From Niallia circulans NBRC 13626 (lineage in GTDB: Bacteria > Bacillota > Bacilli > Bacillales > Cytobacillaceae): DNA of 64,000 nucleotides. The DNA lies in NCBI RefSeq assembly GCF_001591585.1, contig NZ_BCVE01000001.1:310001-374000 (forward strand), in the 5' to 3' direction. Both the position numbers and the translations under genes were made by a program. The notes under the pieces are model-generated. The model did no database searches, was not told the DNA's origin, and was given only the letters and a program-made list of their open reading frames with translations. Position 1 is the stretch's first letter, and every line of letters begins with the position of its first letter. This document shows positions 27,025-36,443 of this stretch, piece by piece.

Positions 27025-27100
27025 AAAGAGGCTATTCTCAAAATCTCCCACCAATAATCCATTTACATTTGGGATAGGAGACTTTTTAGAAATAGCCTTT
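27025..27100. terminator. bidirectional terminator between DUF4397 gene and ypmS
   Basis: Imperfect long inverted repeat: AAAGAGGCTATTCTC and AATCTCCCA pair with TGGGATAGGAGACTT and GAAATAGCCTTT across the convergent gene ends. Confidence 0.65.
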
Positions 27101-27110
27101 CATACATTAC

Positions 27111-27683
27111 TTATTCAGTTGGCAGCAATAAATTAAATTGAATTATATTTTGCTCTAAATCAAATGTTTTCGCCTCTACTAACATTCCGTTTTTCAAGTC
27201 CATCTTAGTTAAATGAACATATATTTCTTCTTCATTTGGCTGAATATCAACCCAATCTGGAAAATTATATTGATTTTCAATGAAATTCATTACATAAGAT
27301 ACGGGTAACGGCAGATGACCAATACTTATTTCTTTTTGTTTTAATAATAAATCCCCATTTTCTAATGCTATTGGTTCAAAGGTTAATTTCATTTGAATAT
27401 CTGTTTGAAAAATCGGCATCGTACCATATAGCTCTACTTGATCCGCTATATTTATTTCATAATGAATCGGACCATTAAGTCCTTCTTTTTCTAGAAAATG
27501 ATTAATTAGCTTCGTCAAATCCTCACGATTTGTTGTAACAGCAAATGGAACTTCTTCTCCTTGCTGCTTTAATATCGGTGTCTTCTCAACTGGTTTAAAT
27601 ATCATTATCGCTATATAAATGATACCAAGTACAAGAACACCTGCTAATGTTAAAAATGCTAGTTTCCACTTGTTCTTAAACAA
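27111..27683 (-). CDS. ypmS: YpmS-family membrane protein
   Basis: A 190-residue protein with a single N-terminal membrane helix (about 8-30) and an extracytoplasmic domain containing VTTNREDLTKLINHFL and GHLPLPVSYVMNFIENQYNFPDWVDI, typical of YpmS (DUF2140). Function unknown. TTG start; its GAGGAG site overlaps the stop of ypmR 10 nt upstream, so it is coupled to that gene, as in B. subtilis ypmR-ypmS. Confidence 0.88.
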   Translation of the reverse strand: MFKNKWKLAFLTLAGVLVLGIIYIAIMIFKPVEKTPILKQQGEEVPFAVTTNREDLTKLINHFLEKEGLNGPIHYEINIADQVELYGTMPIFQTDIQMKLTFEPIALENGDLLLKQKEISIGHLPLPVSYVMNFIENQYNFPDWVDIQPNEEEIYVHLTKMDLKNGMLVEAKTFDLEQNIIQFNLLLPTE

Positions 27684-27693
27684 CCTTTTCTCC

Positions 27694-28506
27694 TCAATTC
27701 TCCGTCTGCAAATTCTCCAGTATATCAGCTAGTGGCGCTGTTAACATCTTTTCATAGATGGCTTCAGCAATAAGCTGATATCCCTTGTCATTAGGATGAA
27801 AATAATCTTCATAAAGTAAATCTGATGTTGGATTTTCAAAAATATTCTCGATACTCACGAAATATGTATGCTCATATTTTGCTAATACCCTTTCACTTGT
27901 ACTATTCCAATCGGCCACAATTTGATTCATTTCTTTGATATCGGAAAACATCTTGATAAATGGGTTATAGACCCCAACTACTATTACGACAGCTTTAGGA
28001 TTGTATTCTCGTATACTAGCCAAAACATTATTTAGATTATCTTCATATTCGCTTAATTGTGCCTTAAAAGAATCCATTTGCAAATTGGTAATATTATTTC
28101 GTACAACTTTCATAATATCATTTCCACCAATAGTAATAATTACACCATCTGCTTTTTTAATTGACTCACTAACTTCCTCTGTTTTAATTCTTTTTAATAA
28201 CTGATCGGACCTGTTGCCTCTTACCCCATAATTCAAAAAATCTGCCTTATTTACTCCTTTAGTTTCTTCAAGTAAAGTTTGCAGATATGGAATATATCCC
28301 CCTTTTCCAGTGCTGTCACCAACACCTTGTGTAAGAGAATCTCCAACAGATACTATTGCTAATTCTTTTGGTAAAAAACTGACTGGTATATCCTTTTTAT
28401 TCAAAACTACCATATCTTTTTCTGTATTATAGAGTGTCTGATTGGAGCAGGAAACAAGCATTAAAAGAGAAAATAATAAAACAAGAAAGGTAAATGGTTT
28501 TTTCAT
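27694..28506 (-). CDS. ypmR: YpmR-like SGNH/GDSL lipoprotein
   Basis: A 270-residue lipoprotein: lipobox LVSC near residue 20, block I VSVGDSLTQGVGD, block III IGGNDIM and block V YFHPNDKGY of SGNH hydrolases. It is an extracytoplasmic esterase or lipase-like enzyme of unknown substrate. Start set to ATG 28506 (AGGTG upstream) rather than the upstream in-frame ATG at 28524, which lacks a site. Operon with ypmS. Confidence 0.9.
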   Translation of the reverse strand: MKKPFTFLVLLFSLLMLVSCSNQTLYNTEKDMVVLNKKDIPVSFLPKELAIVSVGDSLTQGVGDSTGKGGYIPYLQTLLEETKGVNKADFLNYGVRGNRSDQLLKRIKTEEVSESIKKADGVIITIGGNDIMKVVRNNITNLQMDSFKAQLSEYEDNLNNVLASIREYNPKAVVIVVGVYNPFIKMFSDIKEMNQIVADWNSTSERVLAKYEHTYFVSIENIFENPTSDLLYEDYFHPNDKGYQLIAEAIYEKMLTAPLADILENLQTEN

Positions 28507-28699
28507 CTTTTCACCTACCTTCATTTTTTATAGTATAGCATATTGAAGAGAATTCGAAATGAATTTATGCACTTATTTTTTTCCAATAAGCTCCCAATAT
28601 GCATCCTAATCACTGCGAAATAAGTAAAAAATTCTCTTATTTAAACTTTTTCTTTTAGGAAACTCTAAATTCATCCATATGTAAGGAGAATTACTTTTT

Positions 28700-30298
28700 T
28701 TACTCATTAAGATAGAGAGGGATGAAAATTCTAAATAACGTGCCCCTTCCTTTTTCGCTTTGTACTTCAATATGTCCTTTCATCTGCTCAACCATCTGAT
28801 AACAAACCATTAAACCCATCCCAGTCCCCTTTTCTTTTAACGAATAAAATGCAGTACCTAATCGGTTTATCTCTTCTTCTGTCATTCCTATTCCAGTATC
28901 CTCTATTTCAAATACCCCATATTTCTTTACTGGATAAAGGTTAATAGTTATCGTTCCTCCATTTTTCATTGCTTCAATTGCATTTTTTAAAATATTTATA
29001 AGTACTTGCTTTAATTCATTATTATTAGCTTCTAGGTATACTTGTTGAATATTCTTTTTAAAGTGAATACCTTTGCCCATCATTGCATAAGAGTGCATTA
29101 AGTCAATGACTTTATTTGCCAATGCTGCTCCATCAACCTTTTGTGATTGTTCCACATCAGGCTTTGCTAAAGATAAATAATCATTAATAATTGTTTCTGC
29201 GCGATTCATTTCCTCAATCATTAATTTAATATATGTTCTTTCTTCTTCACTCATATGTTCTTTTGCATAAAAAATTTGCAAAAAACCTTTGACGACAGTC
29301 ATCGGATTTCTTATTTCATGAGCAACAGATGCAGCAAGCTGACCAACTGCATTCATTTTCTCCGCTCTTTGTAATTCCTTATTCATTTTCAAGTAATCTA
29401 CAATATTATCCATTTGCATAAGTGCTTCTTCCATTGTAGTTAGTTGAAAATCCTTTGATATTGTTCCAAGCTCTTTTGCAGTATTGGTTAAACGATAGAA
29501 AAGAGACGCAAGATTAGCAACAACTTCATTATAATTTTTCATCAACCCTTGTAATTCTGAGTTCTCATTTATCTCCATTTTAACATCAAAATTCCCACCA
29601 CTTATTTCATTCAAACCTACCATCATTTTGTTAATAGGGTGAAGGATTTTATTTAACCAGTTTCTTATATAAATAAACAGAAAGATAAAGCTAATTAAAA
29701 GGAAAAATATCATTTGAAGTGCGAGTTTTTTCAGAAAATAGAACTGGTCATTGAGTTTCCTTTCCATTCCAATAACGCCCACCAAATGGCCTTTTTTATC
29801 ATAAATAGGAATGAAGGAACTCTTAAAATGGTCTTTATTAAGTTTGTATATGCTACTGTGCTGAACTTCATGCATAGTAATTGTTCTCTTATATACAGGC
29901 ATTATATTTTCTGCTAGTCTATCAACATAATGAATTCCTATTTTTTGATTTTGCTGTGAGATAACAGCTATATGATTTTGCTTCTCATTTTCTGCTAATA
30001 CCGATATATAAATGCGTTCCTTTATTTCCAAAATGCTTTTATTAAAATCTGGAGAGTTGATTATATTATGAAGTAGTTGCTTAGAATCAGTCCTTTTCGA
30101 TTCACCCATATGCAAGGAAACATTATCACTTAATAATGTTAAAATTTCTTCCCCATCCTTTTCAAAATATGTCTTCCACTCTTTATACTGGTAATAGAAT
30201 ATGAATGTTACAAAAAGCATGAGAAGAAAAAAGGGCAGAAAAAAAGAAACAACTTGATATTTATTTACAAACGGAATAGTATTATATTTTTTTATCAT
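28700..30298 (-). CDS. orphan sensor histidine kinase, sporulation-kinase-like
   Basis: A 532-residue membrane kinase: first membrane helix (about 15-37), extracytoplasmic sensor (about 40-195, PAS/dCache-like), second helix (about 200-222), HAMP (about 223-275), then HisKA with the phosphoacceptor in AASVAHEIRNPMTVVKGF and an HATPase domain (NILKNAIEAM, DTGIGM, GTGMGLMVC). The HEIRNPMT-type box is shared with KinA-E of the Spo0A phosphorelay. No response regulator is adjacent. ATG 30298 is preferred; the upstream in-frame GTG lies in its AGGTGG site. Confidence 0.85.
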   Translation of the reverse strand: MIKKYNTIPFVNKYQVVSFFLPFFLLMLFVTFIFYYQYKEWKTYFEKDGEEILTLLSDNVSLHMGESKRTDSKQLLHNIINSPDFNKSILEIKERIYISVLAENEKQNHIAVISQQNQKIGIHYVDRLAENIMPVYKRTITMHEVQHSSIYKLNKDHFKSSFIPIYDKKGHLVGVIGMERKLNDQFYFLKKLALQMIFFLLISFIFLFIYIRNWLNKILHPINKMMVGLNEISGGNFDVKMEINENSELQGLMKNYNEVVANLASLFYRLTNTAKELGTISKDFQLTTMEEALMQMDNIVDYLKMNKELQRAEKMNAVGQLAASVAHEIRNPMTVVKGFLQIFYAKEHMSEEERTYIKLMIEEMNRAETIINDYLSLAKPDVEQSQKVDGAALANKVIDLMHSYAMMGKGIHFKKNIQQVYLEANNNELKQVLINILKNAIEAMKNGGTITINLYPVKKYGVFEIEDTGIGMTEEEINRLGTAFYSLKEKGTGMGLMVCYQMVEQMKGHIEVQSEKGRGTLFRIFIPLYLNE

Positions 30299-30563
30299 AC
30301 TGGCCACCTATTTCTTATATTCCTTGGTTACAAAAGACATACTATACTTGAAACTACTTCTCCCAATTACAATTGAATTATATATCGTTATTTATGTTCG
30401 TTATCTTAATTTATATGTTGATTCGACATTTTCACTTAAATTCCCTTTAATTACCCCATTTTTTTAATTCACTAATTTTAAAAAAAGAGGAGGTATGAAT
30501 TGCTCTTTCCTTCTAATGAATAAGAGGATTCTACATTTATCCTCACAAAATCAAAGTGTTTCA
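30299..30563. other. intergenic, no gene seen
   Basis: AT-rich upstream region of the sensor kinase. A short plus-strand ORF beginning near 30496 overlaps the repeat hairpin and has a badly spaced Shine-Dalgarno; I do not call it. Confidence 0.4.
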
Positions 30564-30634
30564 GATATAACTTATTTAGACAGAAAAAGCCAAACAATCA
30601 CAGGATGTTCCTATGATTGTTTGGCTTTTATTGT
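30564..30634 (+). repeat. hairpin repeat family, short copy
   Basis: GATATAA head (30564-30570) followed by a perfect 16-bp hairpin: AAAAGCCAAACAATCA (30585-30600) and TGATTGTTTGGCTTTT (30614-30629), then ATTGTTTTT. It shares the GATATAA...AGCCAAACAAT layout with the element at 33952-34170. Confidence 0.65.
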
Positions 30635-30714
30635 TTTTATATTCCTATAACCCACAACATTCTTTTTGTCGAGCAGCAATCTGCCTTTTGCTGAATCCTA
30701 CAATAAAAGAATGA

Positions 30715-31557
30715 TTATTCCATATAATAGCTAAACCCGATTGCCCCTGGTCCCGTATGGGTGGAAATGATAGGAGTTGTATAGTCAATATCAACTCTAT
30801 TAAAACCAGTAGCCTTTTCTATTGCTTCTTTCAATTTAAGCGCAACATCTAGGCTGCCAGCGTGTGTAATGCCTACCCCTTTGATCTTTTTTCCTATGCT
30901 GTCTTCCGCAAAGGCATTAGCTAAATATTTCACTGCTTGTGAACGACTTCGTACCTTTGCTACAGGTGTATATACACCGTCCTCTAGAGTTGCAATGGGT
31001 TTAATATTTAATAAAGAACCTAGAAACGCTTTCCCTTTTCCTATTCTTCCGCCCTTCATTAAATTCTCTAATGTATCTACTACAACAAAAAGTTTCGTAT
31101 GTTTTTTCACATGATTTAATCTTTGCAAAATTTCGGCAGCGTTATGCCCGTTTTTTACCATTTCGGCTGCTTCTAATACTTGAAAAGATAAACCTTTAGA
31201 AATAAATTCTGAGTCTACAACAAAGACGGTTGCCTTTGTTAATTGGCTGGCACTTTTAGCTGATTCTACTGTCCCACTCATTCCACCAGTCATATGAATG
31301 GAAATTATATCAAAGCCTTCGTCTGCAAGTTCATCATATTTTTCCACAAAAGTGCCAACAGATGGCTGGGAGGTTTTAGGTAGCTCATCTGCTGCTATCA
31401 TCTTATCGATAAATTCCGCTGGTGAAATATCTACTCGATCCAAATATGATTTGTTATCAACATAAATAGATAAAGATACTACCTCAATTTCATATTTTTC
31501 TAAAATTTCTTGTGATAAATCTACCGTTGAATCTGTTACAATTTTGATTTTTTTCAT
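30715..31557 (-). CDS. DegV-family fatty-acid-binding protein
   Basis: A 280-residue protein with IVTDSTVDLSQEILEKYEIEVV, LPKTSQPSVGTFVEKYDEL, IHMTGGMSGTVESAKSAS, GGRIGKGKAFLGSLLNIKPI and HTGPGAIG, all DegV hallmarks. In Firmicutes these proteins (FakB type) present fatty acids to the FakA kinase. ATG 31557 has AGGAAG; the upstream in-frame ATG at 31578 has no site. Monocistronic. Confidence 0.93.
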   Translation of the reverse strand: MKKIKIVTDSTVDLSQEILEKYEIEVVSLSIYVDNKSYLDRVDISPAEFIDKMIAADELPKTSQPSVGTFVEKYDELADEGFDIISIHMTGGMSGTVESAKSASQLTKATVFVVDSEFISKGLSFQVLEAAEMVKNGHNAAEILQRLNHVKKHTKLFVVVDTLENLMKGGRIGKGKAFLGSLLNIKPIATLEDGVYTPVAKVRSRSQAVKYLANAFAEDSIGKKIKGVGITHAGSLDVALKLKEAIEKATGFNRVDIDYTTPIISTHTGPGAIGFSYYME

Positions 31558-31766
31558 TTCACACTTCCTATTAATCATTCATTTTTCAATTAAGCGCTTA
31601 CTTTATTATACATTTATTTTTATTATATTCCTATGCTGCTTTGTATTTTTTTGAGCATCTATTATCCACTATACCACAAATTAAGCATTTCGTAACCTGT
31701 GAATCGCATCACAATCTCTGACGAAATAACTGAACTCAAAACGCTTTAAAAAGTAAATGCATGCTC

Positions 31767-31799
31767 AAAAAACCATGCGCTCAATAACAACGCGCATGG
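31767..31799 (-). terminator. ilvA: terminator of ilvA
   Basis: On the minus strand CCATGCGC, 11-nt loop, GCGCATGG, then TTTTTT; 14 nt past the ilvA stop. Confidence 0.93.
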
Positions 31800-31813
31800 C
31801 CATATTAGATGGA

Positions 31814-33079
31814 TTAGACCAGTAAATGGAATAAGTTAGAATCTCTATTCACTTCCGTATACGGAAATCCTTTTTTATCCATTCGTTCAATTAATTCTCT
31901 GTAATCATCCCTATTTTTCAGTTCTAAACCTACAAGTGCAGGACCACTTTCCTTATTATTCTTTTTGACGTATTCAAATCGAACAATATCGTCATCAGGT
32001 CCCAAAACATCATCTAAAAACTCTCTTAGTGCACCTGCTCTTTGCGGAAAATTAACAATAAAGTGATATAATAAACCTTCATATAATAAAGAGCGTTCTT
32101 TAATATCCTGCATGCGATCAATGTCATTATTACCACCACTAATGACAACCACAACATTTTTGCCTTTTATTTTTTCCTTATACAAGTCTAGCGCAGCAAC
32201 TGGAAGAGCTCCAGCTGGTTCAGCGACTATGGCATGCTCATTATATAAAGACAAAATAGATGTACATACTTTGCCTTCAGGCACTAACACGATATCATCT
32301 ACATAATCTCTGCAAATTTCAAAATTCTTTTGTCCAACACTCTTGACTGCTGCCCCATCTACAAATTTATCAATTTTATTTAATGTTACTACTTTATTTC
32401 TAATTAAGGCTTCCTTCATCGAAGGGGCACCAGCTGGTTCTACACCAATCATTTTCGTTGCTGGAGAAACGCTTTTCATGTATGTACTTAACCCTGCCAT
32501 TAAGCCACCGCCACCGATACTTGCAAACACAAAATCAATCGGGACATCAATATCATTCATCATTTCGATTGCCATTGTCCCTTGACCAGCAATAACATTT
32601 TCATCATTAAATGGATGGATAAATGCTCTTTCTTCCGCTTCTGCACACGCTACTGCTTCTACATATGAATCATCGAAAGTATCCCCTATTAAAACAATTT
32701 CTACATTTTCTTTGCCAAACATTTTAACTTGTGTGACCTTTTGCTTTGGAGTTGTTGCAGGCATAAATATTTTTCCATGCACATTTAAATAACGACAAGA
32801 ATAGGCCACTCCTTGTGCATGATTCCCTGCACTTGCACATACTACGCCATTTTTCATTTTCTCTTTTTCCAGCATCTTCATGGAATAAAATGCTCCTCTT
32901 AGTTTGAAGGAACGAACATGCTGTAAATCTTCCCTTTTTAAATAAATGTTGCAATCATATTTTTCGGATAACCGATAATTTTTTTGTAAGGGAGTATGGG
33001 CTACTATGTCTTTAATACCTTGGTATGCAATAATAATATCCTCCAATTGCACCCATTTTTTCATTACATTTTGTTCCAT
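31814..33079 (-). CDS. ilvA: threonine dehydratase (threonine ammonia-lyase)
   Basis: A 421-residue PLP enzyme: KREDLQHVRSFKLRGAF (Schiff-base Lys in SFKLRGA, about 57), SAGNHAQGVAY, GGGGLMAG (phosphate-binding) and a C-terminal ACT-like regulatory domain with VNFPQRAGALREFLDDVLGPDDDI. It makes 2-oxobutanoate for isoleucine synthesis and is usually isoleucine-inhibited. ATG 33079 with GAGGG gives almost the length of B. subtilis IlvA. Upstream is short and I see no T-box. Adjacent to yplQ and dfrA-thyA as in B. subtilis. Confidence 0.96.
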   Translation of the reverse strand: MEQNVMKKWVQLEDIIIAYQGIKDIVAHTPLQKNYRLSEKYDCNIYLKREDLQHVRSFKLRGAFYSMKMLEKEKMKNGVVCASAGNHAQGVAYSCRYLNVHGKIFMPATTPKQKVTQVKMFGKENVEIVLIGDTFDDSYVEAVACAEAEERAFIHPFNDENVIAGQGTMAIEMMNDIDVPIDFVFASIGGGGLMAGLSTYMKSVSPATKMIGVEPAGAPSMKEALIRNKVVTLNKIDKFVDGAAVKSVGQKNFEICRDYVDDIVLVPEGKVCTSILSLYNEHAIVAEPAGALPVAALDLYKEKIKGKNVVVVISGGNNDIDRMQDIKERSLLYEGLLYHFIVNFPQRAGALREFLDDVLGPDDDIVRFEYVKKNNKESGPALVGLELKNRDDYRELIERMDKKGFPYTEVNRDSNLFHLLV

Positions 33080-33278
33080 TTCCACACCCTCATTTCTAAC
33101 CATTTTAATTTGTACATTATATCATGAATTATTCTTTTATCACTAACAAAATTTTAAATTTTCATTTTTTTTAAACTTTTTTGACCACGTAAAATTATCT
33201 GATTGCAGCGTATTCGGCAATTGTTTGTTTTTATGAAAGAAATCCATTACAATTAGGGGATAAGGAGTGAATAAAATT

Positions 33279-33917
33279 ATGAATTTTTCGATTAAAGATT
33301 TCTCATTAAAAGAAGAGATTGCAAATAGTATTACCCACGGGATTGGCTTTCTTTTAAGTATACCTGCATTAGTGATGCTGATCATTAATGCTGTTGAAAC
33401 AGATAACCCATGGAGAATCGTCAGTTTCTCTATCTTTGGAGCAACCATGATTATCCTATATTTATGCTCCACCCTATTGCATAGCATTACCCATGAGAAA
33501 GTGAAGGACTTTTTCGAGATACTCGATCATTCTTCTATATATCTTTTAATCGCAGGTACCTATACTCCTTTTGTTTTAGTTGCTATCCGTGGCGGGTTAG
33601 GCTGGACACTATTTGGAATCGTATGGGCTTTGGCCATTATTGGTATTGTCTTTAAATGTTATTATGTAAAAAAATATATAGTTACTTCCACCATTTTGTA
33701 CGTTATTATGGGCTGGCTGATTGTAATGGCTATTGTCCCGTTATATCATGCCATTGGCACAACTGGTTTTATGCTTCTCGTAGGCGGCGGGCTTTTATAT
33801 ACGATCGGAAGCATCTTCTATGTCATGCAAAAGATTCCCTACTTCCACGCTATTTGGCACCTATTCGTATTAGCAGGGAGTGCTTTAATGTATTTTTGTG
33901 TGTATCTTTATGTATAG
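33279..33917 (+). CDS. yplQ: hemolysin III / PAQR-family membrane protein YplQ
   Basis: A 212-residue protein with seven hydrophobic segments and the PAQR metal-site residues: EEIANSITHGIG, LCSTLLHS, LDHSSIYLLIAGTYTPF and FHAIWHLFVLAGS. TrhA/HlyIII proteins alter membrane lipid homeostasis or act as putative hydrolases. ATG 33279 with AAGGAG; an in-frame GTG at 33267 overlaps that site. Divergent from ilvA. The B. subtilis neighbour yplP is absent here. Confidence 0.92.
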   Translation: MNFSIKDFSLKEEIANSITHGIGFLLSIPALVMLIINAVETDNPWRIVSFSIFGATMIILYLCSTLLHSITHEKVKDFFEILDHSSIYLLIAGTYTPFVLVAIRGGLGWTLFGIVWALAIIGIVFKCYYVKKYIVTSTILYVIMGWLIVMAIVPLYHAIGTTGFMLLVGGGLLYTIGSIFYVMQKIPYFHAIWHLFVLAGSALMYFCVYLYV

Positions 33918-33951
33918 ATAAAAGTGAATAAAATACACTATTAGTAAATAA

Positions 33952-34170
33952 GAGGATGGGATATAAGTATCTTGTCTAGAAATAAAGCCAAACAATATAC
34001 GAAAGTTTGTCGTATAACTGTTTGGCTTTTTTATTAACTTTAAAATGAAGTGTAATGGAGCTACTCTCTGCGGGATGTAGAAACGCTTTATATAGCCCAC
34101 ACAGAGATCAAGCTTACTCAATTCGCATAGGTGGTAGAGTGTCTGTAGCAGAACGGAAACAAATATCTTT
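33952..34170 (+). repeat. hairpin repeat family, long copy; also terminator of yplQ
   Basis: Head GAGGATGGGATATAAGTA, then a hairpin AAAGCCAAACA / TGTTTGGCTTT (33984-33994, 34019-34029) with inner TATACG/CGTATA, followed by TTTTATT, so it terminates in the plus direction. The rest (TACTCTCTGCGGGATGTAG and following) resembles the start of the degenerate Bacillaceae repeat also seen at 14378-14763, where the same head and hairpin occur in reverse orientation. Confidence 0.68.
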
Positions 34171-34176
34171 CCCTTC

Positions 34177-34665
34177 TCACACTCTCTCATAAACTAAAAA
34201 GGTATGCGGGTAAATATTTTGGTCATCAACTTCCCCTTTTTTTTCACTTACCAGCTTCCATTCCTGCCAATTTAATGCCGGAAAAAAGGTATCTCCTGAA
34301 AATTCATGATCAATTTGTGTTAAATACAATCTATCTGTTTTCTTAATTGTTTCTGCAAAAAGCTCCGCTCCGCCAATAATAAAAATTTCCTCAGTCTGTT
34401 TCTCTTTGCACCACTCATAAAAATCTTGAATAGAATGGAGAATCGTGCAGCCTTCACACTGATAGGCAGAATTTCTCGTTATGATGACATTTTCACGATT
34501 AGGCAAATTTCTGCCAATTGAATCCCTTGTTTTTCTACCCATTACGATTGGATGCCCAGTTGTTATTCTTTTGAAATACTTTAAATCATTCGGCAAATGC
34601 CAAGGTAATTGATTATTTACTCCTATTACATTGTTACGATCCATGGCAACAATTAAAGAAATCAT
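34177..34665 (-). CDS. dfrA: dihydrofolate reductase
   Basis: A 162-residue enzyme: [31 protein letters not shown] (Trp/Pro loop and the catalytic Asp), [17 protein letters not shown] (NADPH), [24 protein letters not shown]. It regenerates tetrahydrofolate from the dihydrofolate made by thymidylate synthase and is the trimethoprim target. Its ATG overlaps the thyA stop (ATGA), so thyA-dfrA form one coupled unit. Confidence 0.97.
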   Translation of the reverse strand: MISLIVAMDRNNVIGVNNQLPWHLPNDLKYFKRITTGHPIVMGRKTRDSIGRNLPNRENVIITRNSAYQCEGCTILHSIQDFYEWCKEKQTEEIFIIGGAELFAETIKKTDRLYLTQIDHEFSGDTFFPALNWQEWKLVSEKKGEVDDQNIYPHTFLVYERV

Positions 34666-35456
34666 ACGCTTACTGCTCCTTTAATATGAGGATGGGCTTC
34701 ATAATTGATAATTTCAAAATCATCAAATTCGAATGAGAAGATATCTTTTACATTTGGGTTAATTTTCAACTGTGGCAACGGCTTAGGATCTCTCGTAAGC
34801 TGCAGCTTTACTTGCTCAATATGGTTCGTATAAATATGAACGTCACCAAATGAATGCACGAATTCTCCTACCTCTAAATCACAAACTTGTGCAATCATAT
34901 GTGTTAGTAAGGCGTAGGAAGCTATATTAAAAGGCACTCCTAGAAATACATCTGCTGATCGCTGATACAATTGACAAGATAATTTGCCTTCTGCTACATA
35001 AAATTGAAATAAACAATGACAAGGTGGTAATGCCATTTTCTCAATATCTCCTACATTCCAAGCACTCACTATTAGTCTTCTTGAATCAGGATTTGTTTTG
35101 ATGGCATGAATTAATTCCGAAATTTGGTCAATTGTATTCCCTTCTCTTGTCGTCCACGAACGCCACTGATGACCATAAACAGGACCTAAATCCCCTTTTT
35201 CATCTGCCCATTCATTCCAAATGCGGACATTATTATCTTGTAAGTATTTCACATTAGTATCACCATTTAAAAACCAAAGTAATTCATGGATAATTGAACG
35301 TAAATGAAGCTTTTTTGTCGTAATTAAAGGAAAACCTTCGGAAAGATCGAAGCGCATTTGATATCCGAACGTACTAATGGTTCCAGTTCCTGTACGATCT
35401 TCTTTTTTTACACCATTTGTTAAAATATGTTCGCATAGATCTAAATATTGTCTCAT
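34662..35456 (-). CDS. thyA: thymidylate synthase
   Basis: A 264-residue ThyA-type enzyme with [24 protein letters not shown], the catalytic Cys in [35 protein letters not shown] and [11 protein letters not shown]. It methylates dUMP with methylene-THF. It corresponds in place to thyB of the B. subtilis ilvA-yplQ-dfrA-thyB region. First gene of the thyA-dfrA pair. Confidence 0.97.
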   Translation of the reverse strand: MRQYLDLCEHILTNGVKKEDRTGTGTISTFGYQMRFDLSEGFPLITTKKLHLRSIIHELLWFLNGDTNVKYLQDNNVRIWNEWADEKGDLGPVYGHQWRSWTTREGNTIDQISELIHAIKTNPDSRRLIVSAWNVGDIEKMALPPCHCLFQFYVAEGKLSCQLYQRSADVFLGVPFNIASYALLTHMIAQVCDLEVGEFVHSFGDVHIYTNHIEQVKLQLTRDPKPLPQLKINPNVKDIFSFEFDDFEIINYEAHPHIKGAVSV

Positions 35457-35486
35457 TTTTTAAACACCCTTTTTTTATTAATCAAG

Positions 35487-36194
35487 CTATTGAATAGAAG
35501 CGATATAATGATATGTTTTTGGAGCATACTCAAAAAGTTTTTCCTTTTCCGTTCCACCAACATAAAACATAGCAAATGTTTCGGCGAAATATTCTTCCGC
35601 ATATTGTAGAAAATATTGTCTAGTTGGAAATAGTCTACTTTTTTCTTCATTCCATATTGCTTTATATCCTTCTGTTTTACTTCCATATTTTAAAATTTTA
35701 TAGTCAATAGAATGGGCTAATTCATGATACTCTAAATTAACTGAACTATGACCTTTTCCCTTTTCGCTTGCGCCAATCTTCACTAGCACAACCTTGCCTC
35801 CCCCAATACCAGGTACATCATCCCATGGTTTTTGGGAGGTGTATCCTCTAGGAATAATACCAGCGAATTTCTGTGCCGTTTTATTATCTGTTAATTTACC
35901 TGTAAATAATTTCACCTTTATTCCACTAGATTGTATCTTATTTAATAGAGTAGGAGGTAACTTATTTAATCTTTCAATTATAGTAGCTGCTTCTGTTTGG
36001 TCAAACTTCGCATCAGGCAGTATAATAATATTCCCTAAATTTTCTTTTGCATCGGTGGAAAGATGTGCTTTAACAACTGTTAAATCAGACAGATTTTTTA
36101 AGTATGTTTCATTATTTGGAAGCTGTGAGTTTCCCATAAGAATACTGGTTGCTGCTATCATTCCTACTGGTGCCAATCTTTTGAGCCATCTCAT
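35487..36194 (-). CDS. putative secreted zinc metalloprotease, anthrax-lethal-factor-like fold
   Basis: A 235-residue protein with an N-terminal hydrophobic segment (APVGMIAATSILMG) likely to direct export. The zinc motif is HELAHS (residue about 158), and a downstream EYFAETFAMFY supplies a plausible third ligand Glu; this HExxH plus AETFA layout is that of the ATLF-like / Pro-Pro endopeptidase group. Predicted extracellular peptidase of unknown target. ATG 36194 has GGAGG upstream. It stands 30 nt before thyA on the same strand, next to the Ter locus. Confidence 0.72.
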   Translation of the reverse strand: MRWLKRLAPVGMIAATSILMGNSQLPNNETYLKNLSDLTVVKAHLSTDAKENLGNIIILPDAKFDQTEAATIIERLNKLPPTLLNKIQSSGIKVKLFTGKLTDNKTAQKFAGIIPRGYTSQKPWDDVPGIGGGKVVLVKIGASEKGKGHSSVNLEYHELAHSIDYKILKYGSKTEGYKAIWNEEKSRLFPTRQYFLQYAEEYFAETFAMFYVGGTEKEKLFEYAPKTYHYIASIQ

Positions 36195-36335
36195 CCCTCT
36201 TCCTCCCCAATAAACCGACTGCACTTTTTATCCATTACTCATTCATCGGATAAGAATATACTAATCTATTAAAATTATATCATGGGGAGTCAACGCAAAA
36301 TACTAGTTAATATTGGGTAAGAATTCCTAAAAAAA

Positions 36336-36392
36336 TCCAAAAGAATAAAACATAGAGAAATCACCGCATACTTCTATGTTCACTCTTTTGGA
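36336..36392 (-). terminator. terminator of the yceG-side Ter operon
   Basis: TCCAAAAGA (36336-36344) pairs with TCTTTTGGA (36384-36392), inner ACATAGA/TCTATGT; on the minus strand followed by TTTTTTTAGG. Confidence 0.88.
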
Positions 36393-36443
36393 CATATGTC
36401 AGCAAGGAGAAAAATCAAGACAAAATTTTAATAGTTTTCCTCA

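Noticed and set aside
30496-30650. Plus-strand ORF of about 50 codons
   Set aside because: Shine-Dalgarno abuts the ATG and the ORF runs through the repeat hairpin.
33080-33278. T-box leader of ilvA
   Set aside because: The region is short and lacks the T-box sequence and an intrinsic terminator.
35453-35686. Minus-strand 77-codon ORF
   Set aside because: It overlaps the metalloprotease gene in another frame and has no independent evidence.
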